From Candidatus Bathyarchaeota archaeon (lineage in GTDB: Archaea > Thermoproteota > Bathyarchaeia > Bathyarchaeales > Bathyarchaeaceae): a stretch of 10,830 bases of DNA. Shown here one piece after another: positions 1-6,566 of this stretch (positions are counted from its first letter, which is position 1; the number at the start of each line of letters is the position of its first letter). Below the pieces are notes generated by a model. It was not told where the DNA came from, searched no databases, and saw only the letters and a list, made by a program, of their open reading frames with translations. The stretch lies in NCBI GenBank assembly GCA_020346825.1, contig CP070791.1, positions 648,341 through 659,170 of the forward strand, given 5' to 3'. A program made the position numbers and the translations under genes.

Positions 1-1119
1 GATTTTTTGTTTGCACGGTGTTGAATGGTCTGCTGTGACGCATATTACGTGGTCTTCTAGGTCTATTTTTTTTAGCATTTTTCCGATGAAGTGTTTGTCA
101 ACCGTGGCAATTAGTTGGGTTTTAAGGCTGAAGTCTCCGTCGTGGCCTGGCTCATCTGGTCCCTTGATGTGGATATAAAAGCAGTCGTAGAGCGGCAGTT
201 TTTCTAGTAGTTTTTCCGCTCTCAGTTTGCAGTCTTCTTCAAGTTTTCTTGATGGGGGAGGAAGGTTTACCATTTGCATGCCGGCTAGTTTGGATATCCC
301 TCTTTCAACTGGCATATCTGCTAGGCAGATGAAGTTGAAGCCATATTTCTGATTGAGAAGGGGAAGCTTTGGCAGTCGATGTCCCGCATCTCTGACAAGA
401 ATGCCGTTTGCTCTTAGTTTCCCTTCTTTTGCGCGTTTTTGGTTTGTGGTATGTTGATCTAGGATTGCTATGGTTTTCTGGGTGAATTCGTTGACAAGGT
501 TCGCTGAAATCTTTGCTTCGTCGGTCTTTTCTAACGGTCTGCTTTTTTTTAGGATCATTTTTGCTTTGGGTGCTGCTACTCCGATACCTTTGATTCTGGT
601 GTAGGCTGAGTCCGTGTTGGTGATGTTGCCTGAGAGTTGTTTTTCTTTGCTTTTTATTACAAGGGCTCCTCTATGGCTTAGGGTGTTTTTGAATTGGAAA
701 CTAGCTGGATGGGACTCTAGCTGTATTTGCTCGTTGATGGTTTTGGCTAGTTCTGCGGCCTCTTTTGTGGATAGGCTTCTTTCCACCCTTCTATCTATAA
801 TTTTGTTGTTGGAGCCCAAAGTAGCGAAGTTGCATCTTAAAGCCAAGTCACCGTCTTTCATGGTTAGGCTTGCGCCAACGGCTTCGAGGACTCCCCTGCT
901 TGCATCGTATTTGAAGGGATCGTAACCCAAGATTGAGACGACGGCTACGTCGCTTTCAGGGGCTATGCCTTTACCAACAGTGTACATGAGTCCTGTTTTG
1001 CCTGTTTTGGCGAGAAAATCCATGTTAGGTGTCTCTGCAGCTTCAAGCGGAGTCTTGTTTCCTAGTTCTGGGATTGGCAGGTCACCCATGCCATCTATAA
1101 CCACAAAAATCAACTTCAA
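1..1119 (-). CDS. apgM: 2,3-bisphosphoglycerate-independent phosphoglycerate mutase, archaeal type (partial, C-terminus off window)
   Basis: This gene interconverts 3-phosphoglycerate and 2-phosphoglycerate in central carbon metabolism (cytosolic metalloenzyme, alkaline phosphatase superfamily). I translated the minus strand by hand: the frame is open from about 1125 to the window edge, giving 373 codons. The protein begins KLIFVVIDGMGD, with the metal-binding Asp at residue 9. It then has APESDVAVVSILGYD, with the expected catalytic Ser near residue 56, followed by YDASRGVLEAVGA, KGPDEPGHDGD and, close to the edge, VTADHSTPC. These are the conserved blocks of the archaeal ApgM family, whose members run about 400-430 residues, so some 30-60 C-terminal residues are missing. 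No ATG is available. Two in-frame TTG codons (1125-1123 and 1119-1117) follow an in-frame TGA at 1140-1138. A GGAG lies at 1133-1130, 4 or 10 bases before them, so the start is ambiguous by two residues. Confidence 0.93.
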   Translation of the reverse strand, partial: MKLIFVVIDGMGDLPIPELGNKTPLEAAETPNMDFLAKTGKTGLMYTVGKGIAPESDVAVVSILGYDPFKYDASRGVLEAVGASLTMKDGDLALRCNFATLGSNNKIIDRRVERSLSTKEAAELAKTINEQIQLESHPASFQFKNTLSHRGALVIKSKEKQLSGNITNTDSAYTRIKGIGVAAPKAKMILKKSRPLEKTDEAKISANLVNEFTQKTIAILDQHTTNQKRAKEGKLRANGILVRDAGHRLPKLPLLNQKYGFNFICLADMPVERGISKLAGMQMVNLPPPSRKLEEDCKLRAEKLLEKLPLYDCFYIHIKGPDEPGHDGDFSLKTQLIATVDKHFIGKMLKKIDLEDHVICVTADHSTPCKQKI

Positions 1120-1157
1120 GCGCAACGCTCTCCGATGTCAACTGTAGATGACAACTT

Positions 1158-1194
1158 CCTTTTAAATCAGGACTACAGTGGCAGGCGTGTGCGG
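1158..1194 (-). promoter_or_regulatory. Probable apgM promoter (TATA box plus upstream GC run)
   Basis: Read on the minus strand, GATTTAAAAGG (1168-1158) matches an archaeal TATA box. It would place the transcript start near 1137, just before the GGAG (1133-1130) and the TTG starts. The alternating run GCGTGTGCG (1185-1193 on the plus strand) lies 16 bases upstream of it and resembles runs beside other promoters in this window. The start site itself is inferred. Confidence 0.55.
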
Positions 1195-1247
1195 TATAGT
1201 AAGTGAATAAGCCATTTTCAGTGGGCATGTCTTTTTTTTGGTTCTTC

Positions 1248-2438
1248 TCACGATTGTTTTCCGCGCCACAATATAGAAAACTTTGTTGGTTTCTCGCTAT
1301 CATATCCCAAAGTCAGCTTGGTCAACAACGGGGCAATAACAATAGTTACTATGGACATGACGACCAGAGCCGCTAGGATGTCTTCGGTGAAGATTCCGTA
1401 GTTGAGCGCTAGACTTGCTGTCGCCAAGGTGGTTGACATTTGAGCAATGGTCATAACACCTATTCCCAGGCTGATTCTCGAAGGAAAACCAAGTAGCCTA
1501 GCTCCTAAGAAGCCGCTTGCTGACTTGCTTGCTATCAGTGAAACGACAATCAATCCTGTTAGGAGAGCATCTCCAGGTGCGAAGAGCGTCGCTATGTTTG
1601 TTGACATTCCCAGATTGAGTAGGAAGATGGGAATTAAGAATCCGTAGCTGATGGCAAAAATGTTCTGTTCGAGCTTCCTCCGTCTTCTTAGCATGTCTGA
1701 GAGGATTAAACCGGCTAAGAACCCTCCTACCATGGCGTGGACGCCTATTAGTTCTGCCATCAGCGCTACTAAAGATAGCGTGATAAAGACTGCCCTCATC
1801 TGTCCTGCAAAGATGTCTTTCTTAGGTCCCCACGAGAAAAGCCATTCCTGAACTATTGGAATTACGTAGAACACAACAATCAAAAAGATGATTAGTACCC
1901 CGGGAAAGATTTCCAGAGGAATCTGAGAGATGGGAGCTACCGCCTTCAGCAAGATTGCCAGAAGAATCAGACTGACTACGTCTTCAAGGAAAATTGCTGA
2001 TGTTATTGTTGATTTGACTCGTGATTTGACTTTTAGTTCTCTCAACATTGGAACGATTACCCCAACAGAAGATGAGCTGAAGCACACTCCCAACACCAAT
2101 GATGCAAAAACACCTAAACCCAAATACATACCGACAACAAATCCTGTGGCAAAGGGAATGCTAAGGTTCACTAATGAAAAGTACAATACATCTTTTCCAG
2201 CCTTCTTTAAAACTGAAAACTTTGTGTCTAATCCAGCGGTGAACATGAGAAAAACAAGCCCGATGGTCGCAAGAAAATCCATAATCTCCCCTGGGTTGAC
2301 AACACTCAAGCCATGCGGACCCAAAAAGATTCCTGCGAAAATAACCGCTGTCACCCACGGCATCTGAAGTCTTCTAAGCATCAATGGAAAAAAGAAGGCC
2401 GCAGCGATCCAGATTAAGAACAAGAGGAAATACTCCAT
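1248..2438 (-). CDS. CPA2-family cation/proton antiporter (Na_H_Exchanger domain)
   Basis: This is a 396-residue integral membrane protein, hydrophobic almost throughout, with roughly 12 membrane segments. It should exchange Na+ or K+ for H+ across the cytoplasmic membrane. The N-terminal GIFLGPHGL (residues 36-44) is the typical Kef/Nap signature of the second helix. FMFTAGLD-like residues follow near 64-71. SSSSVGVIVP (121-130) matches the broken fourth helix. FLEDVVSL (150-157) puts Glu152-Asp153 where CPA2 transporters carry their paired acidic or ND/QD ion-binding residues. Length stops at the membrane domain: there is no C-terminal RCK/TrkA nucleotide-binding domain as in KefB/KefC. The ATG at 2438 is the natural start, and 128 bases separate the stop from apgM, which has its own promoter. 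Ion specificity cannot be told from sequence alone. Confidence 0.9.
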   Translation of the reverse strand: MEYFLLFLIWIAAAFFFPLMLRRLQMPWVTAVIFAGIFLGPHGLSVVNPGEIMDFLATIGLVFLMFTAGLDTKFSVLKKAGKDVLYFSLVNLSIPFATGFVVGMYLGLGVFASLVLGVCFSSSSVGVIVPMLRELKVKSRVKSTITSAIFLEDVVSLILLAILLKAVAPISQIPLEIFPGVLIIFLIVVFYVIPIVQEWLFSWGPKKDIFAGQMRAVFITLSLVALMAELIGVHAMVGGFLAGLILSDMLRRRRKLEQNIFAISYGFLIPIFLLNLGMSTNIATLFAPGDALLTGLIVVSLIASKSASGFLGARLLGFPSRISLGIGVMTIAQMSTTLATASLALNYGIFTEDILAALVVMSIVTIVIAPLLTKLTLGYDSEKPTKFSILWRGKQS

Positions 2439-2516
2439 GTTTCACAACCCTGCCCGACTAAATTCTCAAGTACGCATCTCAGTTTACTTCTTTGATCAAT
2501 GATTTAGCTATAAACA

Positions 2517-2563
2517 ACTATATTATTTTTGCATCAAGAATAGCAACCTCATGCGCGCGCACA
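2517..2563 (-). promoter_or_regulatory. Possible antiporter promoter with upstream alternating GC run
   Basis: The minus strand shows a TATA-like AAAAATAATATAG about 80-90 bases before the antiporter ATG, and a second weaker one, GTTTATAG (2515-2508). The GC run at 2552-2563 lies about 21 bases upstream of the first. This implies an untranslated leader of roughly 50-60 bases. Position and similarity only. Confidence 0.35.
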
Positions 2564-2664
2564 GAGTGAGTGATCGTGGTGGACACTTTTGCGTGCAGCC
2601 TATCGGTTTTTCAAAAACAAGAGTATCATTAGTTCTCTATCGAGTCATTTTCTATGTGTTCTAG

Positions 2665-2679
2665 CTTCATATAATGAAG
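2665..2679. repeat. Perfect inverted repeat, candidate operator
   Basis: CTTCAT and ATGAAG flank a 3-base centre (ATA). It lies between the PadR gene and the antiporter, about 230 bases upstream of the antiporter start. It may be a regulator site or chance. It does not match the ATGT..ACAT pattern expected for PadR. Confidence 0.25.
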
Positions 2680-2757
2680 TTCGTCGCTCAGGAATTCGGG
2701 TTATCCATCCCTAATAGAATACTTAATGCGCTTGCATATACGCATGTTGATGATTTT

Positions 2758-3087
2758 TCACTTTAACGTTTGCTCTTCAAAGATCTCGCCGAATACTTGG
2801 TGGAAATATTGGCATGCTTCTTCAATTCCTTGTCTACCTTTGCTAGTTAAGCTGTAAATGATTCTCTTGCCTTGTTTTTCCCCGATAATTAATTCTCGTT
2901 GGCTTAGGTCTTTGAGGGCTGGATAGATTGTTCCGGGAGTCGGTTTTGTTCCTCTTCGTTTTGCGATTTCTTGTGCTATCTTTTGTCCATGCATAGGTTC
3001 TTTGGTTAGTAACCACAGTACGAAAAAGGATAGCATACCCCGCATGTCGCAGCATTCTGGTGGACAGCACTCTGTTGTGTCGTTCAA
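2758..3087 (-). CDS. PadR-family transcriptional regulator
   Basis: This is a 109-residue winged-helix DNA-binding protein of the PadR type. The core MLSFFVLWLLTKEPMHGQKIAQE (near residues 18-40), TPGTIYPALKDLSQRELI and the closing SLTSKGRQGIEEA are the classic helix-turn-helix and wing blocks, followed by a short helix for dimerisation. Residues 6-13 read ECCPPECC, so two Cys pairs (7,8 and 12,13) precede DMRG. Similar paired cysteines occur in archaeal PadR relatives as I recall them, and may respond to metal or redox state (inference). The start is TTG at 3087, directly after an in-frame TGA. Starting at the internal ATG (3045) would remove the cysteines, so I prefer TTG. The target genes are not shown by sequence; its own promoter and the downstream antiporter are candidates. 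Confidence 0.88.
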   Translation of the reverse strand: MNDTTECCPPECCDMRGMLSFFVLWLLTKEPMHGQKIAQEIAKRRGTKPTPGTIYPALKDLSQRELIIGEKQGKRIIYSLTSKGRQGIEEACQYFHQVFGEIFEEQTLK

Positions 3088-3108
3088 TCAGTATCAACTT
3101 AATATTGG

Positions 3109-3126
3109 ATGTCCGATACATTTAAG
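3109..3126 (-). promoter_or_regulatory. PadR gene promoter with overlapping ATGT-N5-ACAT dyad
   Basis: Read on the minus strand, a TATA-like CTTAAATG (3126-3119) stands about 30 bases before the expected transcript start near 3096. The dyad ATGT-CCGAT-ACAT (3109-3121, plus strand) overlaps its edge. PadR proteins often bind ATGT-N8-ACAT-like dyads and repress their own gene. The spacer here is 5, so this is suggestive rather than diagnostic. Confidence 0.4.
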
Positions 3127-3139
3127 TGTTGCTACTACC

Positions 3140-3160
3140 GGCGCGCGCGCAAGCGCGTCC
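3140..3160 (-). other. GC-rich hairpin / alternating GC run downstream of tRNA-Gly
   Basis: The stretch contains GCGCGCGCGC (3141-3150) followed by AAGCGCGT. On the minus strand it can fold as CGCGC-TT-GCGCG just after the tRNA 3' end, with no T-run behind it. It could help end or process the tRNA transcript. It also lies 14 bases upstream of the PadR TATA-like box. Confidence 0.35.
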
Positions 3161-3172
3161 CGTTCCGCCAGA

Positions 3173-3280
3173 TGGTGCGGCCGCCGGGATTCGAACCCGG
3201 GTAGTCGGCTCGGGAAGCCGAAGTCCTAACCAGGTTTTCCAACTAGCGCTGTCTCGCACTAATCTCTAGACTACGGCCGC
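3173..3280 (-). tRNA. tRNA-Gly (anticodon CCC), intron in D-loop, CCA encoded
   Basis: On the minus strand the 7-bp acceptor GCGGCCG (3280-3274) pairs perfectly with CGGCCGC (3183-3177), followed by A73 and an encoded CCA (3175-3173). The T-arm is CCGGG-TTCGAAT-CCCGG. The anticodon stem TCGGC/GCCGA encloses loop TTCCCGA, with anticodon CCC (3214-3212) reading GGG codons for glycine. The variable loop is CTAC. The D-arm starts GTCTAG (3271-3266) and ends CCTGGTTAGGAC (3234-3223), which joined give the standard archaeal D-arm GTCTAGCCTGGTTAGGAC. Between them lie 31 extra bases, best read as an intron removed by the archaeal splicing endonuclease. With the 31 bases removed, everything pairs normally, so this looks functional rather than decayed. 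Confidence 0.93.
3235..3265 (-). other. Intron in the D-loop of tRNA-Gly(CCC)
   Basis: Removing these 31 bases restores a canonical D-loop (A14 G15 C C T G18 G19 T T A). Around the junctions, CTAG (3269-3266) can pair with TTAG (3229-3226), and TTAG (3262-3259) with CTGG (3233-3230). This leaves AGA and AAC as 3-base bulges, the layout of a bulge-helix-bulge splice motif but with G-T pairs. Strict cutting in those bulges would remove 29 bases (3263-3235), so the exact 5' junction is uncertain by two bases. The position differs from the usual 37/38 site. Confidence 0.7.
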
Positions 3281-3303
3281 CACAAACTCTCCTAGTTCCG
3301 CCA

Positions 3304-3318
3304 CAATTTAAATTTCTT
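3304..3318 (-). promoter_or_regulatory. tRNA-Gly promoter (TATA box)
   Basis: GAAATTTAAATTG on the minus strand (3316-3304) is centred about 30 bases before the mature 5' end of the tRNA (3280). This is the spacing expected for archaeal tRNA genes that start transcription a few bases upstream of the tRNA. There is no GC run next to this box. Confidence 0.6.
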
Positions 3319-3435
3319 ATGCCTTGCCATAAAGTCAAACGACACTGAGATGGACGGATCTTCATCCTCTCTTTCAATATTTCAATTCTATTGGGGTCAA
3401 AATGTGACGCGCATCCAATCGATCCTTGGTTCTCT

Positions 3436-4065
3436 CTATCCAAACAAAATTCTTGTTATTTTGAACCTTAGATCTCTTTCGCGCCGCTTAAGTATGGCTT
3501 CAAAAGTGTTGTCCACAACGATTCTGCCATCAACCGTTTTAACCACAGCACCACCAAAGGCTTCAATTATCTCTCCAGAGAGCTTAATTTGCGTTTTTTT
3601 CCCGCTTTTCTCGGCAATTGCCTTAGCCAATGTACTAAACTTCAAGGGCAAAACTGAGTCACGCTTATTTAACGATATCTCTAGCTTTCCACCGCCTAAA
3701 ACAATCCCCCCATCCAAAATCATCTTCTCAATAACAGGGATATACTTCTCCGACTGCGACAAAGCCTCAAGTCTGGTTTTCACCTGATCTAAGACGCTGG
3801 TAACTAAGCGTTCTTTCTCAGATAAAACCATCCAGCCTGCCTCTCTCTTCGCATCCGTAGGTACCATTTCCCTAAGAGCCTTCACCTCACTTTCAGTCTT
3901 CTTCAAAATAGCGGAAGCTTTTTCCCCTGCTTTTTGACGAGCTAACGCCTTTCGTTTCGTTAACATTATCTCAGCGGACTTTTTGGCCTCCTCAACAATA
4001 GATTTCGCCTCCCTTTTTGCATCATGGACAATTCGATCGACAATTCTCTTCACTTCGGATTCCAT
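3436..4065 (-). CDS. atpE: A-type ATP synthase subunit E (peripheral stalk)
   Basis: At 209 residues this has the usual length for the family. Subunit E pairs with subunit H to form the peripheral stalks that link the A1 head to the membrane subunit I. The N-terminal half (about residues 1-85) is a charged, alanine-rich helix suited to a coiled coil. The C-terminal globular part contains EAFGGAVVKTVDGRIVVDNTFEA-type sequence (about 168-190) and closes with RRERDLRFKITRILFG, a hallmark of archaeal AtpE. The ATG at 4065 follows the atpH stop by 12 bases, and the gap holds a GGTGGGAT-type ribosome binding site, so the two genes are translated from one message. The canonical neighbour K is absent between I and E; it lies elsewhere on the opposite strand. 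Confidence 0.95.
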   Translation of the reverse strand: MESEVKRIVDRIVHDAKREAKSIVEEAKKSAEIMLTKRKALARQKAGEKASAILKKTESEVKALREMVPTDAKREAGWMVLSEKERLVTSVLDQVKTRLEALSQSEKYIPVIEKMILDGGIVLGGGKLEISLNKRDSVLPLKFSTLAKAIAEKSGKKTQIKLSGEIIEAFGGAVVKTVDGRIVVDNTFEAILKRRERDLRFKITRILFG

Positions 4066-4077
4066 AATCCCACCTGT

Positions 4078-4410
4078 TTAGGATACAATTTCCTTCAAGA
4101 TAGCGTTGACCGCTACATCAATTTTTTTTCCTGCTTTTGCCCTAAGCTCCTTCATCTGTTTCTCTGCGTGAAAAAGAAATTTCTTCGACTCACGTTCAGC
4201 GTCTTCTCTCGCCCTTTCCTTTAATTTCATAGATTTTTGACTGGCCTCAGAAACAACCTCTTCGTAAGCCTCTTCATATACCTTCTCTGCCTTCTCCTCT
4301 GCCTTCTGCTTGATTTTCTCTGCTTGAATATTTGCCTCTTCCAGTATTTTCATAGCCTCTCTCTCTTCACCCCTGATTTTTCTAAGAATTTCAAACAAGG
4401 CAGACACCAA
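4078..4410 (-). CDS. atpH: A-type ATP synthase subunit H (peripheral stalk)
   Basis: This 110-residue protein is almost entirely a charged helix rich in Ala, Glu and Lys (for example EEANIQAEKIKQKAEEKAEK, about residues 24-43). That is the signature of AtpH, the partner of subunit E in the right-handed coiled coil of the stator stalk. Its place directly before atpE and after atpI supports the call. The start is unclear: TTG at 4410 is followed at once by GTG (4407). A further TTG at 4398 has GGTG about six bases before it, which would give a protein four residues shorter. A TATA-like CTTTAAG stands about 30 bases before 4410, so the message may have almost no leader. The 143-base gap after atpI suggests a separate promoter for H-E. 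Confidence 0.9.
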   Translation of the reverse strand: MVSALFEILRKIRGEEREAMKILEEANIQAEKIKQKAEEKAEKVYEEAYEEVVSEASQKSMKLKERAREDAERESKKFLFHAEKQMKELRAKAGKKIDVAVNAILKEIVS

Positions 4411-4436
4411 GACAGGCTTGAATTTGAGCGAAGCAA

Positions 4437-4465
4437 CTTAAAGATTCTTCTCTTGTGTGCGCGCA
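4437..4465 (-). promoter_or_regulatory. atpH-atpE promoter with GC element shared with atpK
   Basis: On the minus strand, TGCGCGCACACAAGAGA (4466-4450) runs through AGAATC into a TATA-like TTTAAG. The same order, with three transitions over 16 aligned bases and a slightly longer spacer, is found before atpK (7701-7737). The alternating run covers 4454-4465. The predicted transcript start is near 4414, almost at the TTG start. Confidence 0.45.
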
Positions 4466-4553
4466 TTGAGAAATTGGAACTCTAAGTTGGTCAAGGGCTA
4501 TCAGCAGATTGAGGGATAAACCGACCGGTGTCACTTAAGTAAGTTCTTATTAT

Positions 4554-6437
4554 TTAAGTTTTGAATGGTCTAAATGGTATCCCTTCTCCTGTGTAGAATT
4601 CAGAGAACCATTCTACCCAATGGAGACGGAGGGTGTGTACAAACACGATTAGTCCCTCTATTATCAGTACGAGAATTGTTCCTATCGCAATGAATGGGAC
4701 GCTTGTAAGTGAAAAATATCCATGTTCTACTCCTCCAAGAACCAGAAACAGAGAACTCATTGCGCTGTGAACTAGGCCTAATGCCATTAGTCTAGAGTAA
4801 GAAATAGTGTGGCCCAGAGTTTCGACGAAAACTTCTACGCCAATTCCAATGCCTTCAGTAAGACCACTGACCAAGCCCACAGATACAATTAGGACAATTA
4901 AGGGCAAAACAACTAGTCCCGAGAATAGAAATGTGCCTTCCGAAAACCACTTAAAAATGTTTGATATGCCTCCAAAATAAACCCACATGAAGAAACCGCC
5001 CAGGAGTAACCATAACCAAGAAATTGGTACTAAGACATGATCATAATGGCGCGTTCTTATTTCATTCCAAAGTCTCAGGATCAAACCTAAACTTAAATGC
5101 GCCACGCCAACAAGGAGCGCAAATCTTAACATTTTCATGGGTTCCTGAGCCGGTTCAAATCCGCCCAGGTAAAAAGGTCCGAATTTGCCTAGAGATATTG
5201 GTGGAATGACACCAGAAGGACCGAAGAACTCTCCAAACAGAAAGCCGAAAAATAGGGCGGAAATTCCGAGCATTATAAACATCTCGCCACCTTCCAAAAC
5301 GTATCGTACTATGTCCCCAACTTTCTCTATTCTGACTTTGCGTCGGAGGAAAGTAAACGCAAGACCCGCTATCGCCAGAAGCGCGCCGTGACCAACATCT
5401 GCAAACATTATGCCGAAAAGTAAAGAAAACGTTACTGTCATGATATGAACAGGGTTGCATTCATCTGTACATGGATTTCCGAATGCCAGCGTCAGCTTTT
5501 CAAAAGCTCTGCAGTAACCTGAGTTGGGCTTGAGTATCGTGGGTACTTTGTCTCCGCGAGCCGGTGACTCCTCCGCAACAATGCAGTAGTCATCAGTGAT
5601 TTTCTTCAGTTTGTTGATAGTTTCCTTCACTTGAGTCTGCGGGACCCATGCCTCAAAGTAAACAGTTTTGTCGGTTCTCATGAATTTTGATTTGGTCTCT
5701 GCTATTTGCTTTTCTCCCTCCACTATCTTGCGTAAGGTTGAAAGCTCTTTGAGGATATCTTCGAGCTTGCTTTTGGTCTCTAGCGATTTCTTGATTTGAT
5801 CAGCGATTTTCCTTATTGTCAATAGCTTATCTGTAGCATCAACAAATTTCCTGAACTTCAATAGCTCCTCGCTAAACTCCGTTTTCTCCTTTGGGGGCAA
5901 AGACTTTATTTTACTTATGAATGCTTTGTGATCCTTCAATCCGGTAGTTGCAACTATTTCCTCAGTTTCAGAAAGTTCCCGTTCAATTTCTATGAGTGTC
6001 TCTTCCAAAGGTTTTTCGAGTGAAACTTCTTCTATCGCAATTTCCTTTGGCTTAGCTTCAAGAGTAGCCAACAATAAATCCGCTCTTGAAATGATTCCTA
6101 AGCATTTGGCTAAGGCTTCGAGAGGCAACTCAGCTAACCTTTTTTCAACCTTGTCGAGTACCTCTTCTGTGTGTTTCTCGGTGTATTGTGTGCTTTCCGA
6201 TTCTTTCTTGAATTCTAAGTCCAGCTCCTTAAATGAGGTGTCAATCTTTGCAAGAATAGCTGAGCATCTGGTTAGAGTGTCCGTTTGGACTTCATGGGGA
6301 ACTAAAACATCTTTCCAAATCTCCGGCTTCTCGCGTATATCAATAAATTGAACTACTCCAGCTTGCCCCAAAAAACGGAGAGATGCGTCTATATGCTCTT
6401 CCAACACAAGAACTTCGAGCTTTCGCATCTCCGTCAA
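4554..6437 (-). CDS. atpI: A-type ATP synthase subunit I (membrane stator, a-subunit homologue)
   Basis: Subunit I holds the proton or sodium half-channels beside the c-ring and anchors the peripheral stalks. From the TTG at 6437 the protein has 627 residues. The first 340 or so are hydrophilic and largely coiled coil, opening with MRKLEVLVLEEHID and GVVQFIDI. The rest is about eight membrane helices, beginning near MTVTFSLLFGIMFADVGHG. The block TLGHTISYSRLMALGLVHSA contains the essential arginine (codon at 4793-4791, residue 549) that faces the c-ring carboxylate. The frame stays open to a TTG at 6545, but that 36-residue extension is AT-rich, unlike the family, and contains the TATA box. 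TTG 6437 has GGCGG six bases upstream; ATG 6428 is the alternative. It is divergent from the PhoU-like gene. Confidence 0.93.
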   Translation of the reverse strand: MTEMRKLEVLVLEEHIDASLRFLGQAGVVQFIDIREKPEIWKDVLVPHEVQTDTLTRCSAILAKIDTSFKELDLEFKKESESTQYTEKHTEEVLDKVEKRLAELPLEALAKCLGIISRADLLLATLEAKPKEIAIEEVSLEKPLEETLIEIERELSETEEIVATTGLKDHKAFISKIKSLPPKEKTEFSEELLKFRKFVDATDKLLTIRKIADQIKKSLETKSKLEDILKELSTLRKIVEGEKQIAETKSKFMRTDKTVYFEAWVPQTQVKETINKLKKITDDYCIVAEESPARGDKVPTILKPNSGYCRAFEKLTLAFGNPCTDECNPVHIMTVTFSLLFGIMFADVGHGALLAIAGLAFTFLRRKVRIEKVGDIVRYVLEGGEMFIMLGISALFFGFLFGEFFGPSGVIPPISLGKFGPFYLGGFEPAQEPMKMLRFALLVGVAHLSLGLILRLWNEIRTRHYDHVLVPISWLWLLLGGFFMWVYFGGISNIFKWFSEGTFLFSGLVVLPLIVLIVSVGLVSGLTEGIGIGVEVFVETLGHTISYSRLMALGLVHSAMSSLFLVLGGVEHGYFSLTSVPFIAIGTILVLIIEGLIVFVHTLRLHWVEWFSEFYTGEGIPFRPFKT

Positions 6438-6500
6438 GGAATTCCGCCCGACGAAATTTCTTAATCGGTATGAGGGTTTAAGTTTCCTTAAAACTTTTTC

Positions 6501-6518
6501 TATAAGCTTATATAATGG
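6501..6518 (-). promoter_or_regulatory. atpI promoter (TATA box within a palindrome)
   Basis: CCATTATATAAG on the minus strand (6518-6507) is a strong archaeal BRE/TATA match. It would start transcription near 6485, inside the longest open frame of atpI, which is why the shorter start is preferred. The perfect 12-bp palindrome TATAAGCTTATA (6501-6512) overlaps it and could be an operator. Confidence 0.55.
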
Positions 6519-6563
6519 TTTAAATAGTTTAAATTTATCTAACAAATTATATTAGCAGGTGAT
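6518..6563 (+). promoter_or_regulatory. Promoter and ribosome binding site of the PhoU-like gene
   Basis: GTTTAAAT occurs twice in direct repeat (6518-6525 and 6527-6534). The second reads TTTAAATT and would start transcription near 6557. AGGTGAT (6557-6563) is a close Shine-Dalgarno match just before the GTG at 6567 and supports that start. The leader would be very short. Confidence 0.5.
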
Positions 6564-6566
6564 GTT

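Larger units (their letters stand above)
2439..2757. other. 319-base gene-free region upstream of the antiporter
   Basis: I see no convincing protein or RNA gene here. It contains a TATA-like AAAAATAATATAG read on the minus strand (about 2530-2518) that could serve the antiporter. An alternating GC run TGCGCGCGCACA lies at 2552-2563. There is a perfect 6-bp inverted repeat CTTCAT-ATA-ATGAAG (2665-2679). A 5-bp dyad ATGCG/CGCAT (2726-2745, 10-base spacer) sits just after the PadR stop and might form the 3' end of that transcript. All of these roles are inference. Confidence 0.5.

Noticed and set aside
614..1147. Two plus-strand open frames (614-925 and 965-1147)
   Set aside because: They are antisense to apgM, whose conserved motifs are continuous on the minus strand.
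1230..1239. T-run as a transcription terminator
   Set aside because: The T-run is on the plus strand, whereas the genes on both sides are transcribed on the minus strand, where it reads as an A-run.
1082..1303. Minus-strand frame of 73 codons across the apgM start
   Set aside because: It overlaps both the antiporter 3' end and the apgM 5' end in another frame and contains the apgM promoter; the peptide has no recognisable features.
3140..3160. GC repeat as a CRISPR or other array
   Set aside because: It is a single simple-sequence run with no repeat-spacer structure.
3002..3229. Plus-strand frame reading through the tRNA
   Set aside because: It is antisense to the PadR gene and the tRNA; the tRNA structure explains the sequence.
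4237..4485. Plus-strand frame with many Leu/Phe residues
   Set aside because: It is the antisense shadow of the Lys/Glu-rich coiled coil of atpH.
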